NCBI GenBank assembly: GCA_003640385.1 | Contig: RCAB01000087.1 | Span: 119,346 to 183,345 of the forward strand | Source: Setaria digitata | Lineage: Eukaryota; Nematoda; Chromadorea; Rhabditida; Setariidae | DNA: 64,000 nucleotides | Direction: 5' to 3' | Shown here: positions 1 through 17,000 of the stretch, one piece after another | Numbering within the stretch: position 1 is the first letter of the stretch | How the letters are laid out: every line of letters begins with the position of its first letter | Notes under the pieces: generated by a model | Seen by the model: only the letters and a program-made list of their open reading frames with translations | Databases searched by the model: none | Told to the model about the DNA's origin: nothing | Position numbers and translations under genes: made by a program

Positions 1-81
1 CTTGCAAGCTGCTGATAATGCAGAAGATGATAATGGTTAAAGAATCACAGAATTAGTGGAAAGTCTCTTTATTTATTACAG

Positions 82-5176
<5,095 letters not shown>

Positions 5177-7454
5177 CCGCTGCAGCAATGAATTTATTTT
5201 CAGATTATATTTCTGACAGGTTTTCAAGTTTACTTGGTTCCTCACAACGTAATATTCTACCTTTGTTGATATTTTCGTTTAGCGGTCCTTTAGTATTTTT
5301 TGTTCCAAATGTATGATAATGCATAAAAATAGTTTTTTTTTTTATCTCATAAACATCTTATTTTTATACAAATTATATAGGAAAGTTCCGATATTGGTGC
5401 TATATTTTTCCATTTAGGTTTAAGTCTTAAGGTTTCCTTCATATCTACTATTCGTTCTCGTTATTTTATAGTGGTTTCCTTCATATCTACTATTCGTTCT
5501 CGTTATTTTATAGTGTTGATCCACTGCTTTACAGCCTTTTTTCTGCACTTTTCTCACTAGTTTATTTTTTATTTTTTTATTTACTTTTTTCCTTTGATTT
5601 ACTTTTTACTTTCTCCTCGAAAGAATTTTTTAATTCATAATATTTTGTTTTTTAAACGTTTAGGGATATCGCCGGGTACTGATTTTCGTCAATTTTGTCT
5701 AAGTTCTTGTATATAGCTCGCAAAGGGGCATTAGATGTTGTGATATTTCTTAACATTAATTTTTCCATTTCATGAGTCGACCATGAGTGGTTACTTTTTC
5801 ATATGCTCTTTTATGTGATTTTTGGCGATCTTATGAAGTTCTCTGTTTTGCGTACTTTTCGTTCACACTTGTATTCACTTTATTTTTTGAATTTGTGTGC
5901 ATCTGATGCCGATTTCCTTGCCTCAACATTCGTTTGATATAAATTTATATTCCTATCTGTAAGTGATCCATCGGCATTTTCCAGTGTTGTTTCTTTTTCT
6001 TTTTTTTTTTTTTTTTTTTTAATGTTGCGTTAACTTATCGACGACACGGAATATGCCTTCTTGGAAAATTTTTCCGTTGCATTCTCTAAATAAAGTCAGT
6101 TAATTATGAATTGCACGAATGTGATCAAGCTCTATATTTTGTCTGTGGAAATGAAAGCATAACAATTTTTTTCTTTCTTGAGATTGCCGAATAGAACTTT
6201 AGTGCTGTACACTTCTGGTTAAATTGCTAGATTGGGCAAGTTTATAGTGCTTTATCAAGAAAATTCACCTCGATTCTTTTGTTACGGGTTAAGAGTATTA
6301 CTGTATACTAACTGTGTGTCCTGAATCTTCACAGGGACATGACTTTGTCATTGCTTAATGTCTTTTACCAAAAAAGGAGAATTTTTGCGACGAGAATTTC
6401 CGAGGTATTTCATTTAGTGTGTCTGCTGATTCGTTGCTTCACCAAAAAGGGAGCTAGTTCTGGTATTTTAGTTTTGAATTTAAGTTGCTTAAATTTCGAA
6501 ATAGAAACAACCGTTAATTGAACTCTCTACACTCGCTGTGATAATTGTAATCATTGTGTTTACTTTTCAATTAAAGTTCCTAGAGGTTGTCGGCTTCTAG
6601 CATATTTTAAATCTCGTTGCGAGATTGGGAGATAGAAATGGTATTGTTCTAGAATAATTGTACTTGTAAACGAAGCTTGGTGGGTATTTTGATCTAGATG
6701 GAATGTCATTTTCAGTAATTTTTAAGTAGGGTTTGAACCTGAGATGCTATGAAATCCTTGCGATAGTGATTGGTACAGCGAAATGAGAAGTGCTATTTAG
6801 GAAATTGCTGTTTTATACTGTGTTAAATGATGAAGTCGAGATAATGATATTCTTCTCTAAAAAGCGATGTTCTTATTTTGTCGAACAGGAAGGGTTTCAT
6901 CGCATGATTTAAATATATTAACCGTTGAGATTTGGATTTGATTGTATATCCCAAAATTGCTTATTTTCAATTTATAGAAAAAGTGCAGCAAAAAGCTACT
7001 GAGACCAAAAGAAAGCATAAATACACAAAAATTATGTAGGCAGCATATGCACCTCACCTAGATCTGACCCATTTATGAGTATGACGGCTGACTAATATTG
7101 TTTTGATCGGCAGCCGCAGACTACGGAGAGATGAAGAAAACAATAATTAATTAACAGATATTAGCAGGTTTAAGACAACAATGACAGTTTATAATAGTGT
7201 ACAAGAGTGATACTTGTGAACACCGCTTGTTGATGAAATTGCTTTGACCAAATACTTTTATTTGGTTTGTTGGCTTGTCCGAAAAATGATTAATTCACTG
7301 TTGCAAGTTCTCATATATTCGAACTGATGTAACTAGAACGATCAAAAGAATGTATTGTACACTTTTTCCACGATTTCGCACATACAGCGAACAGCATTTG
7401 TGGTGTCCGGAACTTTTGTTTTTTAATAAATGCAAAAGTTTCTGTAAACTTACG
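5177..7454. other. Intergenic, convergent akt and SNAP-25 3' ends
   Basis: About 2.3 kb between two stop codons facing each other. It is T-rich, with poly-T runs near 6000-6020 and an AATAAA-like motif near 6090. Apart from the duplication at 5431-5514 I see no gene; the short ORFs here have no recognisable product. Confidence 0.6.
5431..5514. repeat. Perfect 42-bp tandem duplication
   Basis: Two identical adjacent 42-base units, 5431-5472 and 5473-5514, each starting GGTTTCCTTC and ending TTTTATAGT. They lie in the likely akt 3' UTR or downstream flank. No divergence between copies suggests a recent event or an assembly artefact. Confidence 0.9.
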
Positions 7455-10400
7455 TTATTTAGTGATTAGTCTGTTTGCCCGTTTGTTAGCTGATTCCACT
7501 CTCACTTCATTTGATTGTGTCTGTAATCATATTTGGGTCTTCTAATTCTGCCGTAAAAGAACGTATTCTTTGATATTCACTTCTCATTGCAAAATTGAAA
7601 GAAATTTCTTTTTATATTTGGGGAGGTATTTTCCATTTCCTACAGGCCAACTTACCTTTTCATGTATGCGATCCAGTTGTCTGTTCTGATTGCTGACTTC
7701 TGTGCTCATATCAATTGCCATATTACGTAAATTACCAACCATCGTTGATACCTGCTGCACATTCTCATCCATTTCGTCTTCACGTGCATCGTTTGTTATC
7801 CTGTAAATTATACTTTTCATTTATGCAATAGAAAACTTGAAAGACTATTTTACGGCATTAATTTTATTTCTAATCCGCCCTGAGGGCCCATTCCCGAATC
7901 AGCAACCTGTTCATCCCTTGCTAAGCAGTCTATTAATCTGTAGTTCAAATAATAATTATAATAACTAATTCCGAGAAAAACAGATCTAAGAAAAAATTTT
8001 AAATTCAGCATTTATGAAAGCATTATATCGATAAGTTTACTTATCGATATAATTCTAGAAGTTTACTTGAAGTATAAACAAGTTTACTTGAAGTTCACAA
8101 GAAATTTTTAGAAAGTTCTCGACAAAAAGATTAAGGCAAGATAAAGAGCTAATAGCAACAAACAAGAAGAAATTTTTGTTAAAATAAGAGGTAGAGGGAT
8201 AAAATTTGATTGCTAAGTAATACATTAATCAACAAACCGTGTGATATATCCTCCCTGAGGGCCCATCCCCGAATCACCAACCGTTATCCGAGGCTGGTCA
8301 CTGATTACACCTCCATCGTCGTCCTTCTTCCACGCTTTCGCATATTCCGAGTTCTTTTCAAAATCTTCTGTCCTGCAATTTTGATTTCTGAAATTTATGA
8401 ACGTATGGGTTTAATACCAATCTTCAAAGGCAAAGATTTTGACTAGTTCTTCAGATAACATTAAATCGAACTGAATGAGCAGTCTCTTTTAAACAAGCTG
8501 ATATTATTTATAACCAAATGATCTTAGCTTCTGCAAAATTCGCTTTATAATTTGCAGTAATGCAACAGAGCATTTATAAGCAACTGAAATTAAATTACTA
8601 TTAACTGCAATTAAATTACTATTAATGAGACAACAACGGATTGTTGCTGACCCAACAGGCGTAGTTTTGACACTTTTTTCTTTTAAGTTACTCGTAAGTT
8701 CGAATTACAGCTGCATTCTTCTTCATTATATTATTTTTTCAAAAAGAAACTTGAAACAAGGTAGTGTGCACAAGCCACAGCACTTCTCCATGCCTTTCAG
8801 GTGTTCTTCTGCTTCCCGCATATCTTGATTTATTGTGTCTAGCCCACCTTCGACACGTTCTAGCTGTTCTGCAATCATTATATAATTCAATCCTTACTAA
8901 TTACTTCCCATTCTCTCTGCCAAAATGGCTTACAAAAAAGAAAGGGTAAGCAGAATAATACCTCCTTGATCATCCAACATCACAAGTGTTTTAATGCCTG
9001 CTTCTTTACTCTGAAACCATAAGGGTAATTATACGCTATTTTCAACTGAGTCCATTTTTTACCAGCGCTTAATTCGAGGATGAGAGGTCCTTTCCGTGAA
9101 GTGAAACTTCTCCAAAATGGCCTTTTTCGAAAATTCTTTTAAGCAAAGTATTAAATTTCTATTACTTTCAATTTAAAGACCTGCGAAAATAGCTGCACTT
9201 ACTACTAGACAAGTATTCTCGAAAATAAACTTAAGAGATTAAATAAGAATGACAATCAGTGCTACTTTTACAAGAGACACCTAATCAAACACAATAACGT
9301 TCCTCTCACTCGATATAATAGCATACCTCTTCGCATAACTGCAACATACGCCTCGTTGCTTCCAGTGACTGAAATTTTTCCAAAATTATTTCAAATTAAA
9401 AGATTAAGTTCCAAAATATATCTTGAAATAAAGATTCTGCAGTAAAAAAATTTGCAAAATGTATGATTTTTGACGTGTAATTTGTAATAAAGTATTTAAG
9501 ATCTCGTGCAAATGACTGCAACACACGCCTCGTTGCTTCCAGACTTTATACAGATCAAATACCCTGTGATGAAAAGCGTTTTCATTTCTACTAATCTCAC
9601 TAAATACAATTATATCTAAAGCTCACAACCAAGTCATCTATGAATTCTCGTTGCCTATCCCTCCTGCACAGAAGCAATTATGAGAGTACAAAAAAGTAAT
9701 AATTTCAAATAATACTACATATGTTGTCTTTCATATTCGCTAAATGAGTTCCCATTCGATAATCATTCCTACTAGTGTGCTATCGACGAAAAGTTTAAAT
9801 TTTCAAGTCCATCGGACATGTCAGCTGGCGTCACCAAACCGTTGTACCTCACCGAATCGTTATCTTAGCAATTAACGGATGAAACCGACTTGGAGATGCT
9901 TCATTTTACGCCTTTCGGAAAGGGATTTCTCCGCCTTCCAGGGGATGTTTACTTGGTGATTTAGACAATTAACAAGTGTTTGGAAACTTATAAAATAACG
10001 AAACAATCAACGGAATGAGTTTAAGGCTGGAAAAATACGTTCTGAAGCATATTATTAGTGGAACAAATTTCACTTCAAGTCGCTCAGATTCCATCTAAAG
10101 CTTGATAGCTTAGTGATAACAAATAATGTTTTGTTTTTTCAATTTTAAAAGGATTTCTCATAGATGTGAATAGGTTGTGGCTTCCACGTTCTAGTAGTTA
10201 GGATCAGTTCGGTTGCGATACGTTCGTAAAAAACTACACGATACAAGCTACGGATATTTTTAAATTAATCTCTTCATCAACGATACTTTCTAGGTTTCCT
10301 GAAAAGTTTGATACTTATTGGAATTATTCACACTTTAATTTTATAAAGACCAGATTTGGTGAAAAGTAACTTTTAGACTTGAAGAACGAAATATCATTGA

Positions 10401-13400
10401 ATGGGACGAATGTACACTTTTCTGTCAATCAATCTTACATTAAGCATTCGAAATTTAAATTGGTAACTATAATGCCATAGGAAATAATTCAATTCCTCTT
10501 CGAAAGAGGTGTTTGGAGTAGAAATCAAAATGTTTGTTATCCATACGGTATTCGTTAAGTTGTTTGATAATTACATCCCAGCAACTGGTATCTACTTTGA
10601 AATTTGAGTGTTATCGAAATATTTAAGACTATTCGTTAACTGCACACGTCATGACATTAGAAATAAATTGACAAAGAAATTCATTTTCTGGATTGTACTA
10701 AATTCTACGGAGGTATTACTGAAATCTAATACTGTTCGATCAAGTTTGCCAATGCTTGAAGAAGAAATTGGGCGAGATAACTTCAAGCTTTTTTCTCCTT
10801 TTGTACGTTACAAGCCTCTCGTATTATTAAGTCCACAACATATTATTTGAACAATGCAACATTCATGGGAGTTGATTGGCAATGAGATCTAAAAAGTAAC
10901 TTCAAAAATTATTCGACTATAAAACAGAAAATCTAAAAAATACTTTGCAAATTTTGAAAGTTATGTCGCCCTAGAAAAAATTTCTAATTATAAGAAACAA
11001 CATTTTTACCAATATTTTATCACCTTGAAATGATGAAAAATGTCTAAAATTTGTCCTCGTATAATTTGTAAAATAATTCGTTCAAATGATGAAAACAGCA
11101 TCATATTTTTGACCCAAATCTAAAGCTGCAAAAAAGTTTTAATCAGACAAGTGTCAAAATTAATTTTAATTGAGGTAACAGTATTTTAAAAAATCATTTC
11201 TATGATGTTCCTCATTTTCACTGGAGAATCCATATTAGAGCAAATAGTGTTTCAAAATAGCTTCTATTTTGTTTCGTACAAAGAAACTATGACTCAATCT
11301 TCACCATGAATCAGTGATGCAAATAATAAATGTAAGAATTTTAATATCACTGAGTATTTCGTTGAACAGAAAATTCTTACTGTGAAGCAATTTGCTACGG
11401 AGAGAATGATGACAAAATGATACGTTAGAAGCCTAGCAAGGAAAAGATTTTCCCGTTAGTCCATCCAATTGGGCTAAAAATATTCACTACGATAATTACA
11501 ACTTAACCTACATACCTAACAAGTTTCGGCTAATAGCGGAAATGCTGCATTCTTATTGCTGCGAACTTGAAAGTTAGAAGTAGCAAGGTTTATCTGCTTA
11601 AAGTACAAAAGTACTGATGGTGTGTTGTCTGAGTTCATGATGCTTTTGTCTTCAAAAATGAAAAGAACTGCAGTATCAAAAGCATCATTCTTCATCTTAT
11701 TTATTACTCAACTATGAAAAAATGTAACGATATGTGCTGCTTCGTTGATGTTTATACTCTTAATGAAGCTTGTTAGATTTCTTTCTGTAAATTCGAAAAA
11801 TATTTTCAAAACTTCATCAGCAACAGTCAGTTGCAATTCTACCTTTCAAAAAGTCTCATTTAGATCATATTTAGTAGAGGATTTCGTAAGAAATATTACA
11901 TTGCTGTACCAATCTCAAATTTTGAAAAACACAGTGCTGGCTCAAACATCAAAATATTCACATTTTGAAAATGTCCCAGTATACTAATGAAACTGATTGT
12001 GAATAAAATGGATGCCTTAGAACACTTTCTCGAAAAATGAAAGAAGCAAAATATGAAATCTTCTACACAAATAAGCATCGGAATATTCCTTCTTGGAACG
12101 TAATATTCAGATATATTTAAGGAACGCAGTTTGCAAATTTCGAGAAGGAATTGAATTTCAGAAATACCCAGTCATCATTTTTAGGAATCAGCGAAATTTC
12201 AACATAGCTTCTGAGGTACGAGTGAATAAATACGCAAAAAATTTTGGACTTTTCTGGAAAGTTTTGAATACTAAAACTAAAAAATTGATCTTAAATAGTG
12301 ACATCGCATGAGCGAATCATAGCTGCAGCATTTACTGACAACGGATGAACTGTGAATGATATCGTTTATAAAAGAAACAGTCTTTTCATTCACCCATACT
12401 TGCTGGATATTAAACTGAGTGCAGATTAGTATCACTAATGCTAAAGGCTTTAGAACTTTTACTGAAGAATTTGATGATTTTAAATTTACCTACAGATGAT
12501 TTTTTTACATATTTCGTGCATAAACATCTCTCCAACAAAAATTTATTACCTTTTATTAAAGAAATGGCAAAGATTAAAAAACTCGGCTTCATCTTTTCAT
12601 CTTTACATTACCTGTCACAATAGTTAGTTTCTGATTTATACTGCAGTCAAGTGCTTTTGTGAATCTATGAATCACACTTTCGCCTGTACCAAATTTTGAG
12701 AACGAGCTAGCTAAATTTTTTTTTAGAAAGATTTGATGTTTCAAGGTGAGACTGATTTATATTTCAAGCATTTCTCAACTTATCATTATCACCACCATGA
12801 AGACTGATAGGATGAAAGTGCTACACTTCCTGCTAATCAATGTCACTGAGATGCAGACAAAGTCATGTGAAAACAAAACCATTTCTCTTCTACAGTTCTA
12901 TGCTAACCATTAATACAAGAGCTTCGTTTTCCTTAAAATCAGCTAATGGACTTTTTCTCGTGAATAATGTCTTATTCATTCAGTCTATAATACTGTTTCC
13001 TTGAACTAGTACAATGGCTTTACTATCTATTATCTGATATCTAAAATTTCTATGTGACAGAAATAACTCCCTGTGTCGTCTGCTCTCTTTTCCGATGAAA
13101 AATAAATGGAGTTGCGTATTCTACTAGAAACTCTAATTCTGAATATATACTGGTGAATTTTCCATAAAATATGCAATTTGTTTTTATGTCTTAAAGATAA
13201 GAAGAAATTCTGTTCACACGTAGGCAATTCCTTTTTTGATATGAGTGCTCTTAACACACCTTTAATTAGGTATTAAGTGTGCAAACAGCATATGATGACC
13301 TACCTGCTATAAAACTGCACATTGTGCAAACAACAATTCTGATTCTCCAAATGAGAAAGCGTGCTTAAATTAAAAAATTTGACATATTTAGATTGACAAT

Positions 13401-14013
13401 AAATAACTGCCAGTCTAAATGAGTTTAGAAAAGTAACGTGTCACACAATAATAAAAGTAGATGGAAGATAACTGATATGAGCGGACAGTGAAAATCTGTT
13501 TGACGTAAAAATAACTTGCTTCTTACTTTTAAAGAAAAAGTAACGTGCAATTGTTCATCACGTCCTTCAGTTCAGGAAAAAAAGTGAGCAACTTCAATTT
13601 CTGAATTGAAGAAATTTCAGAACAAAACGATCATTAACCATTAAAATTATAAAAATGCTTTTTCCTTCTCCCACTGAAGGATTGCTATACATCTTCATTC
13701 TAATCTTGTTTCTTTAGAAAAAATATATGACTGCCCGTTATTCTTCAATCTTATTTGGTTTTGCTGTACAGCTTTCAGTTCTCTTGAAATTTATCAATTT
13801 TTCGAATTTAAAAAGTAAGATCTGGAGTTAGTTACAATCATCACTATGTAAAGCAGCAAAGATATTATTTGACGTAAATACGACAAGCTTTTTTGCTTTA
13901 GCATCCAAATACAGCTTCATAATTATTTGTGATGAGCTTACTTCATCCGTTGTCGCATTCATTTTCAAATTGATTTCTTCTAGCGATTCCGGAATATCGC
14001 CGTTTGCAGTCAT
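7455..14013 (-). CDS. ric-4: SNAP-25 family t-SNARE
   Basis: Qbc-SNARE for synaptic vesicle fusion; it pairs with syntaxin and synaptobrevin at the presynaptic membrane. Exons: 13942-14013, 9327-9368, 8962-9010, 8751-8868, 8238-8372, 7656-7800, 7455-7520. They join in phase to 208 residues, the usual family length. The N-terminus [20 protein letters not shown] and [14 protein letters not shown] begin the first SNARE helix. The linker has [10 protein letters not shown], four cysteines suited to palmitoylation; C. elegans RIC-4, as I recall it, has Trp at the last one. The second SNARE motif runs from [16 protein letters not shown] to [15 protein letters not shown]. Intron 1 is about 4.6 kb, far longer than the others. 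The symbol is by similarity to C. elegans ric-4; aex-4 is the less similar alternative. Confidence 0.96.
7875..7907 (-). repeat. Relic resembling SNAP-25 exon 5
   Basis: Inside SNAP-25 intron 5, about 32 bases match exon 5 near 8250-8282 at roughly 29 of 32 positions. On the minus strand it reads [10 protein letters not shown], against [10 protein letters not shown] in the real exon. No GT donor follows and the frame soon stops. I read it as a decayed partial copy rather than a usable exon. Confidence 0.7.
8022..8053. repeat. Perfect 15-bp palindrome, 2-nt loop
   Basis: ATTATATCGATAAGT, then TT, then its exact reverse complement, in SNAP-25 intron 5. Two copies of AAGTTTACTTGAAG follow within the next 40 bases. 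It could form a tight hairpin; function unknown. Confidence 0.85.
9369..13941 (-). other. SNAP-25 intron 1
   Basis: A 4.57 kb intron bounded by GTAAGC at 13941 and TTTCAG at 9369-9370 (minus strand). It holds the exon-2 relic near 9515-9542. The other ORFs inside are AT-rich, lack family signatures and are not called as genes. Confidence 0.8.
9515..9542 (-). repeat. Relic resembling SNAP-25 exon 2
   Basis: Twenty-seven of 28 bases match exon 2 (9327-9368). The minus strand reads LEATRRVLQ against LEATRRMLQ in the exon. No AG acceptor precedes it, and the sequence after the shared block diverges. It lies about 175 bases upstream of the real exon in intron 1. Confidence 0.75.
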
Positions 14014-17000
14014 TTTCTTGTCCTGTCACTCACACCAAGTAATCCTGAAAGTTTACTGTAACATATAATCGGATGATATCACGTGTACACTCGTGGGAGA
14101 AAAAACTTCCAAGTGTTATTTATATGGATTCTGTGGTTGCTTCACCTTTCTTTGCTGAGGAAGAATGCAAAGTTTTAAATGGATTAACCATAACACTAAG
14201 CACTGAAATAAACTTTCTGCCTAAAAACATCTCGTTTTACCAAATATAATTGGCAAATTACTGGCAGAGATACTCTAACAAATAAGAGAAATGCAAAAGC
14301 TAGTTATCATGGGAAGGTTAAATTAAATTAACCATTTATTGTTTTCCACAGTTAAGTTCTATAATTGCACTAAAACTTGACGCTTATATTGTAGAACATA
14401 GGTTAGCAGATCATCACTCAATTTACTTATAGATGAATAACTATGTAAGTCTAGATGTGGATCGTTTAAAAGATTGTTCTTTCATAATATCCAAAAATGT
14501 ACTGATTTTTGCTGGAGATTAGCATGCTGTTATTGCTTACTGATGAATTTCTTTCTCAACTTCTTCAATTCCTTAAATCCTCTTCCGATTGAGTTACTCT
14601 GAAGTTACTCGTTGTGAATTTTTACTCAATTCTTGGAATTTCAATATATATATGTATATAAAATAATGCAATTTCCTGTGGAAATTGAAAAAAAGAGTAC
14701 AGATATGCACTTTTTCAAATTACAGCGCGTCAAAGAATGGACATCACTGTGGGATAAGGTATAATTGAAGGCGAAGGCAGTTTAGAAAGGTTGCGTGGAA
14801 AAATAACGCACACTTTGCAGCTACTGCGAATTGTCTCATACTCTAGGTTTGCCTTTATCTTCCTCATTAATCTTAGTGTAAAACTGTCATTCAATTGAAT
14901 GGAATTTTGGGAAATTGTAGTACAGAGAAAAAATAGTAGGATGGAGGACAGTAGCCTATCTGGTGGCATATAGATTTAAGAGTAAAGCAAACTTTTTTTT
15001 TGTTACTGAAACAGATTTGCGTTAGGCGGAGTCTCAGAAAAAGAAAGAAATTTGAAAAGTGGTTGAAAAGATGTAAGACTTGATGGCAAGGATGAAAATG
15101 TCGTAGAATTTCTCTTTTTCTTTCATTTATAAATCGTCCAAGTTTTAGAAAAGATTATCTCTCAAAACTTTTGAACCTGAAGAGATATGAAACTTCACGA
15201 GTTTTGAAATTAAGCAAAAACTAATGGTATGAAAAGCTCAATTCACTATACAATGGTGGTGTTGAACAAGTTTCACGGGAAAGTGTATTTTTCCATCCAG
15301 CACTATAAACGTAGAAAATCAAATTCATAGTCTTCTAGTCAGATGTTTCCAAGAGTCCATTCATTTAATCAGAAAAAATAAATTATTAAGCAAAAAAATC
15401 TAGAAATACAAAATAAGGCTCCTTTCTTTTGTCCTCTCCTGCCTTATTTGTGTTATCAGATCAATGGGTTAGATAGTATCCTCTAGTTTCTCGATCTTTA
15501 TAAAGAGTAATGGCTGACGAATTAATGATGTAGCAGCAAATTAATATTTCATCAAGAATGAAATTCAAAAAAAAAATTTAATTGACCTAGCTGTGTTATC
15601 AGATCAGTTGATTAGATAGTCATCCTCTACGAAGAAGAGGTAAAGAAGGAAGAAAAACTAGTGGATTTCTTTTCTCTGAGGTGGTAAATTCATAAAAGGA
15701 AGCGAAAGCAAATTATTTAGTGCCACTGTCCTTTTCCACAATTTTAAATCACTTGGATGCTTTGGTGAGAGAATGAACGAAAGAAAAAACGCCTTCCAAC
15801 AATCTTCAATAAGTTTCAATGTATTTGGGACAAGCATTTCCGAACAGTGTCTTACTTACACTTGCAGTCTTTCGAAGCATTCTCTGTGAAGTTTAGGTTT
15901 TCTCGCAAAAGTAGCAAGCTAGAAACAATAGGGAACGAATTTCCGCAAAATATTATACGAATGAACAAGCTGCGAGCTTGATTGAGCATTTCATAACCTT
16001 ATCGAATTGCCATAAAGAGATCGGTTCATAGGGGAGTCATTGCAGTGATTTACTGCCATTCAAATGCAAGAACACGTCCAGTTTTAGAACTCCAGCATAG
16101 ATCTTTCAAAGCAGGAACTTCATTCTTTGTCGTTACTGCAAAAGCAGTGGCAATTAAGCTGCGAGGAGATTCTCTCCGCCTTCAAGTGATGTCATTTTCA
16201 ATGCAATAAATTTGAAATGAGCCAATTGCAACAGGAAGAATGATTCTGAACAAAAAGCTGCATGAAATGAATACAACAATTTATTCGACCAATAAATTTA
16301 TCACATTATTATGCGATCACAGCCTATGCTTTTTGTTCTTTATTACTTCGATATATCAAGGTGTGGAAGGGAAGGTGAGAAAATCCTAGGAATGCTTTAT
16401 TAGTCGGCCAGATGAGAACTCGTCACGATATTTGGCCCAGAGATCTCCCTGTTCCTAGCTCATTACTCATTACTCATTCATAATTCATTTCACTTCATTA
16501 TTCAGTCTGCTTTACTTTTTTTTTTCTAAAGAAATTGTACATTTATTTAACTACTTTGCGATTTGCCTTTTCAGCATTATTGAATACGGGAAAAATGTTA
16601 CTATCGTTTTTAGGAGGAAAGGTGAAATATGGTTGTCATTTACTTTTTAAAAATTTCCAAGTATTCTCTTATATCGATCTGAATATAATATTTTAACTTT
16701 TCTTCACAACGATCAGACAGGTGGGCACTTCTAAATTTAAGTCTAAAGCTTCCTTTTTAAGATGAATACCAGAATTTTTTCAATTAGTCTTGATACAGGA
16801 TACTAGGGTCATATGTTATAAGGCAAAAATTTTTGAGAAAACGAGTGATACATCGTATGAGACAAAAATCATTTCCTAGCTTACAGTTCAACATAGTTCA
16901 TTGTCTTCTTTAAAAACTGCTTTCATATCTGAGATGATGGCAATTTTTTCAGCCAAATGCTCCCTGCTCTCACATATTAAAAGTTTTCCTATTTGACAGT

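Noticed and set aside
14730..14969. 79-codon minus ORF with a hydrophobic start
   Set aside because: AT-rich, without splice partners, acceptor context or any recognisable domain.
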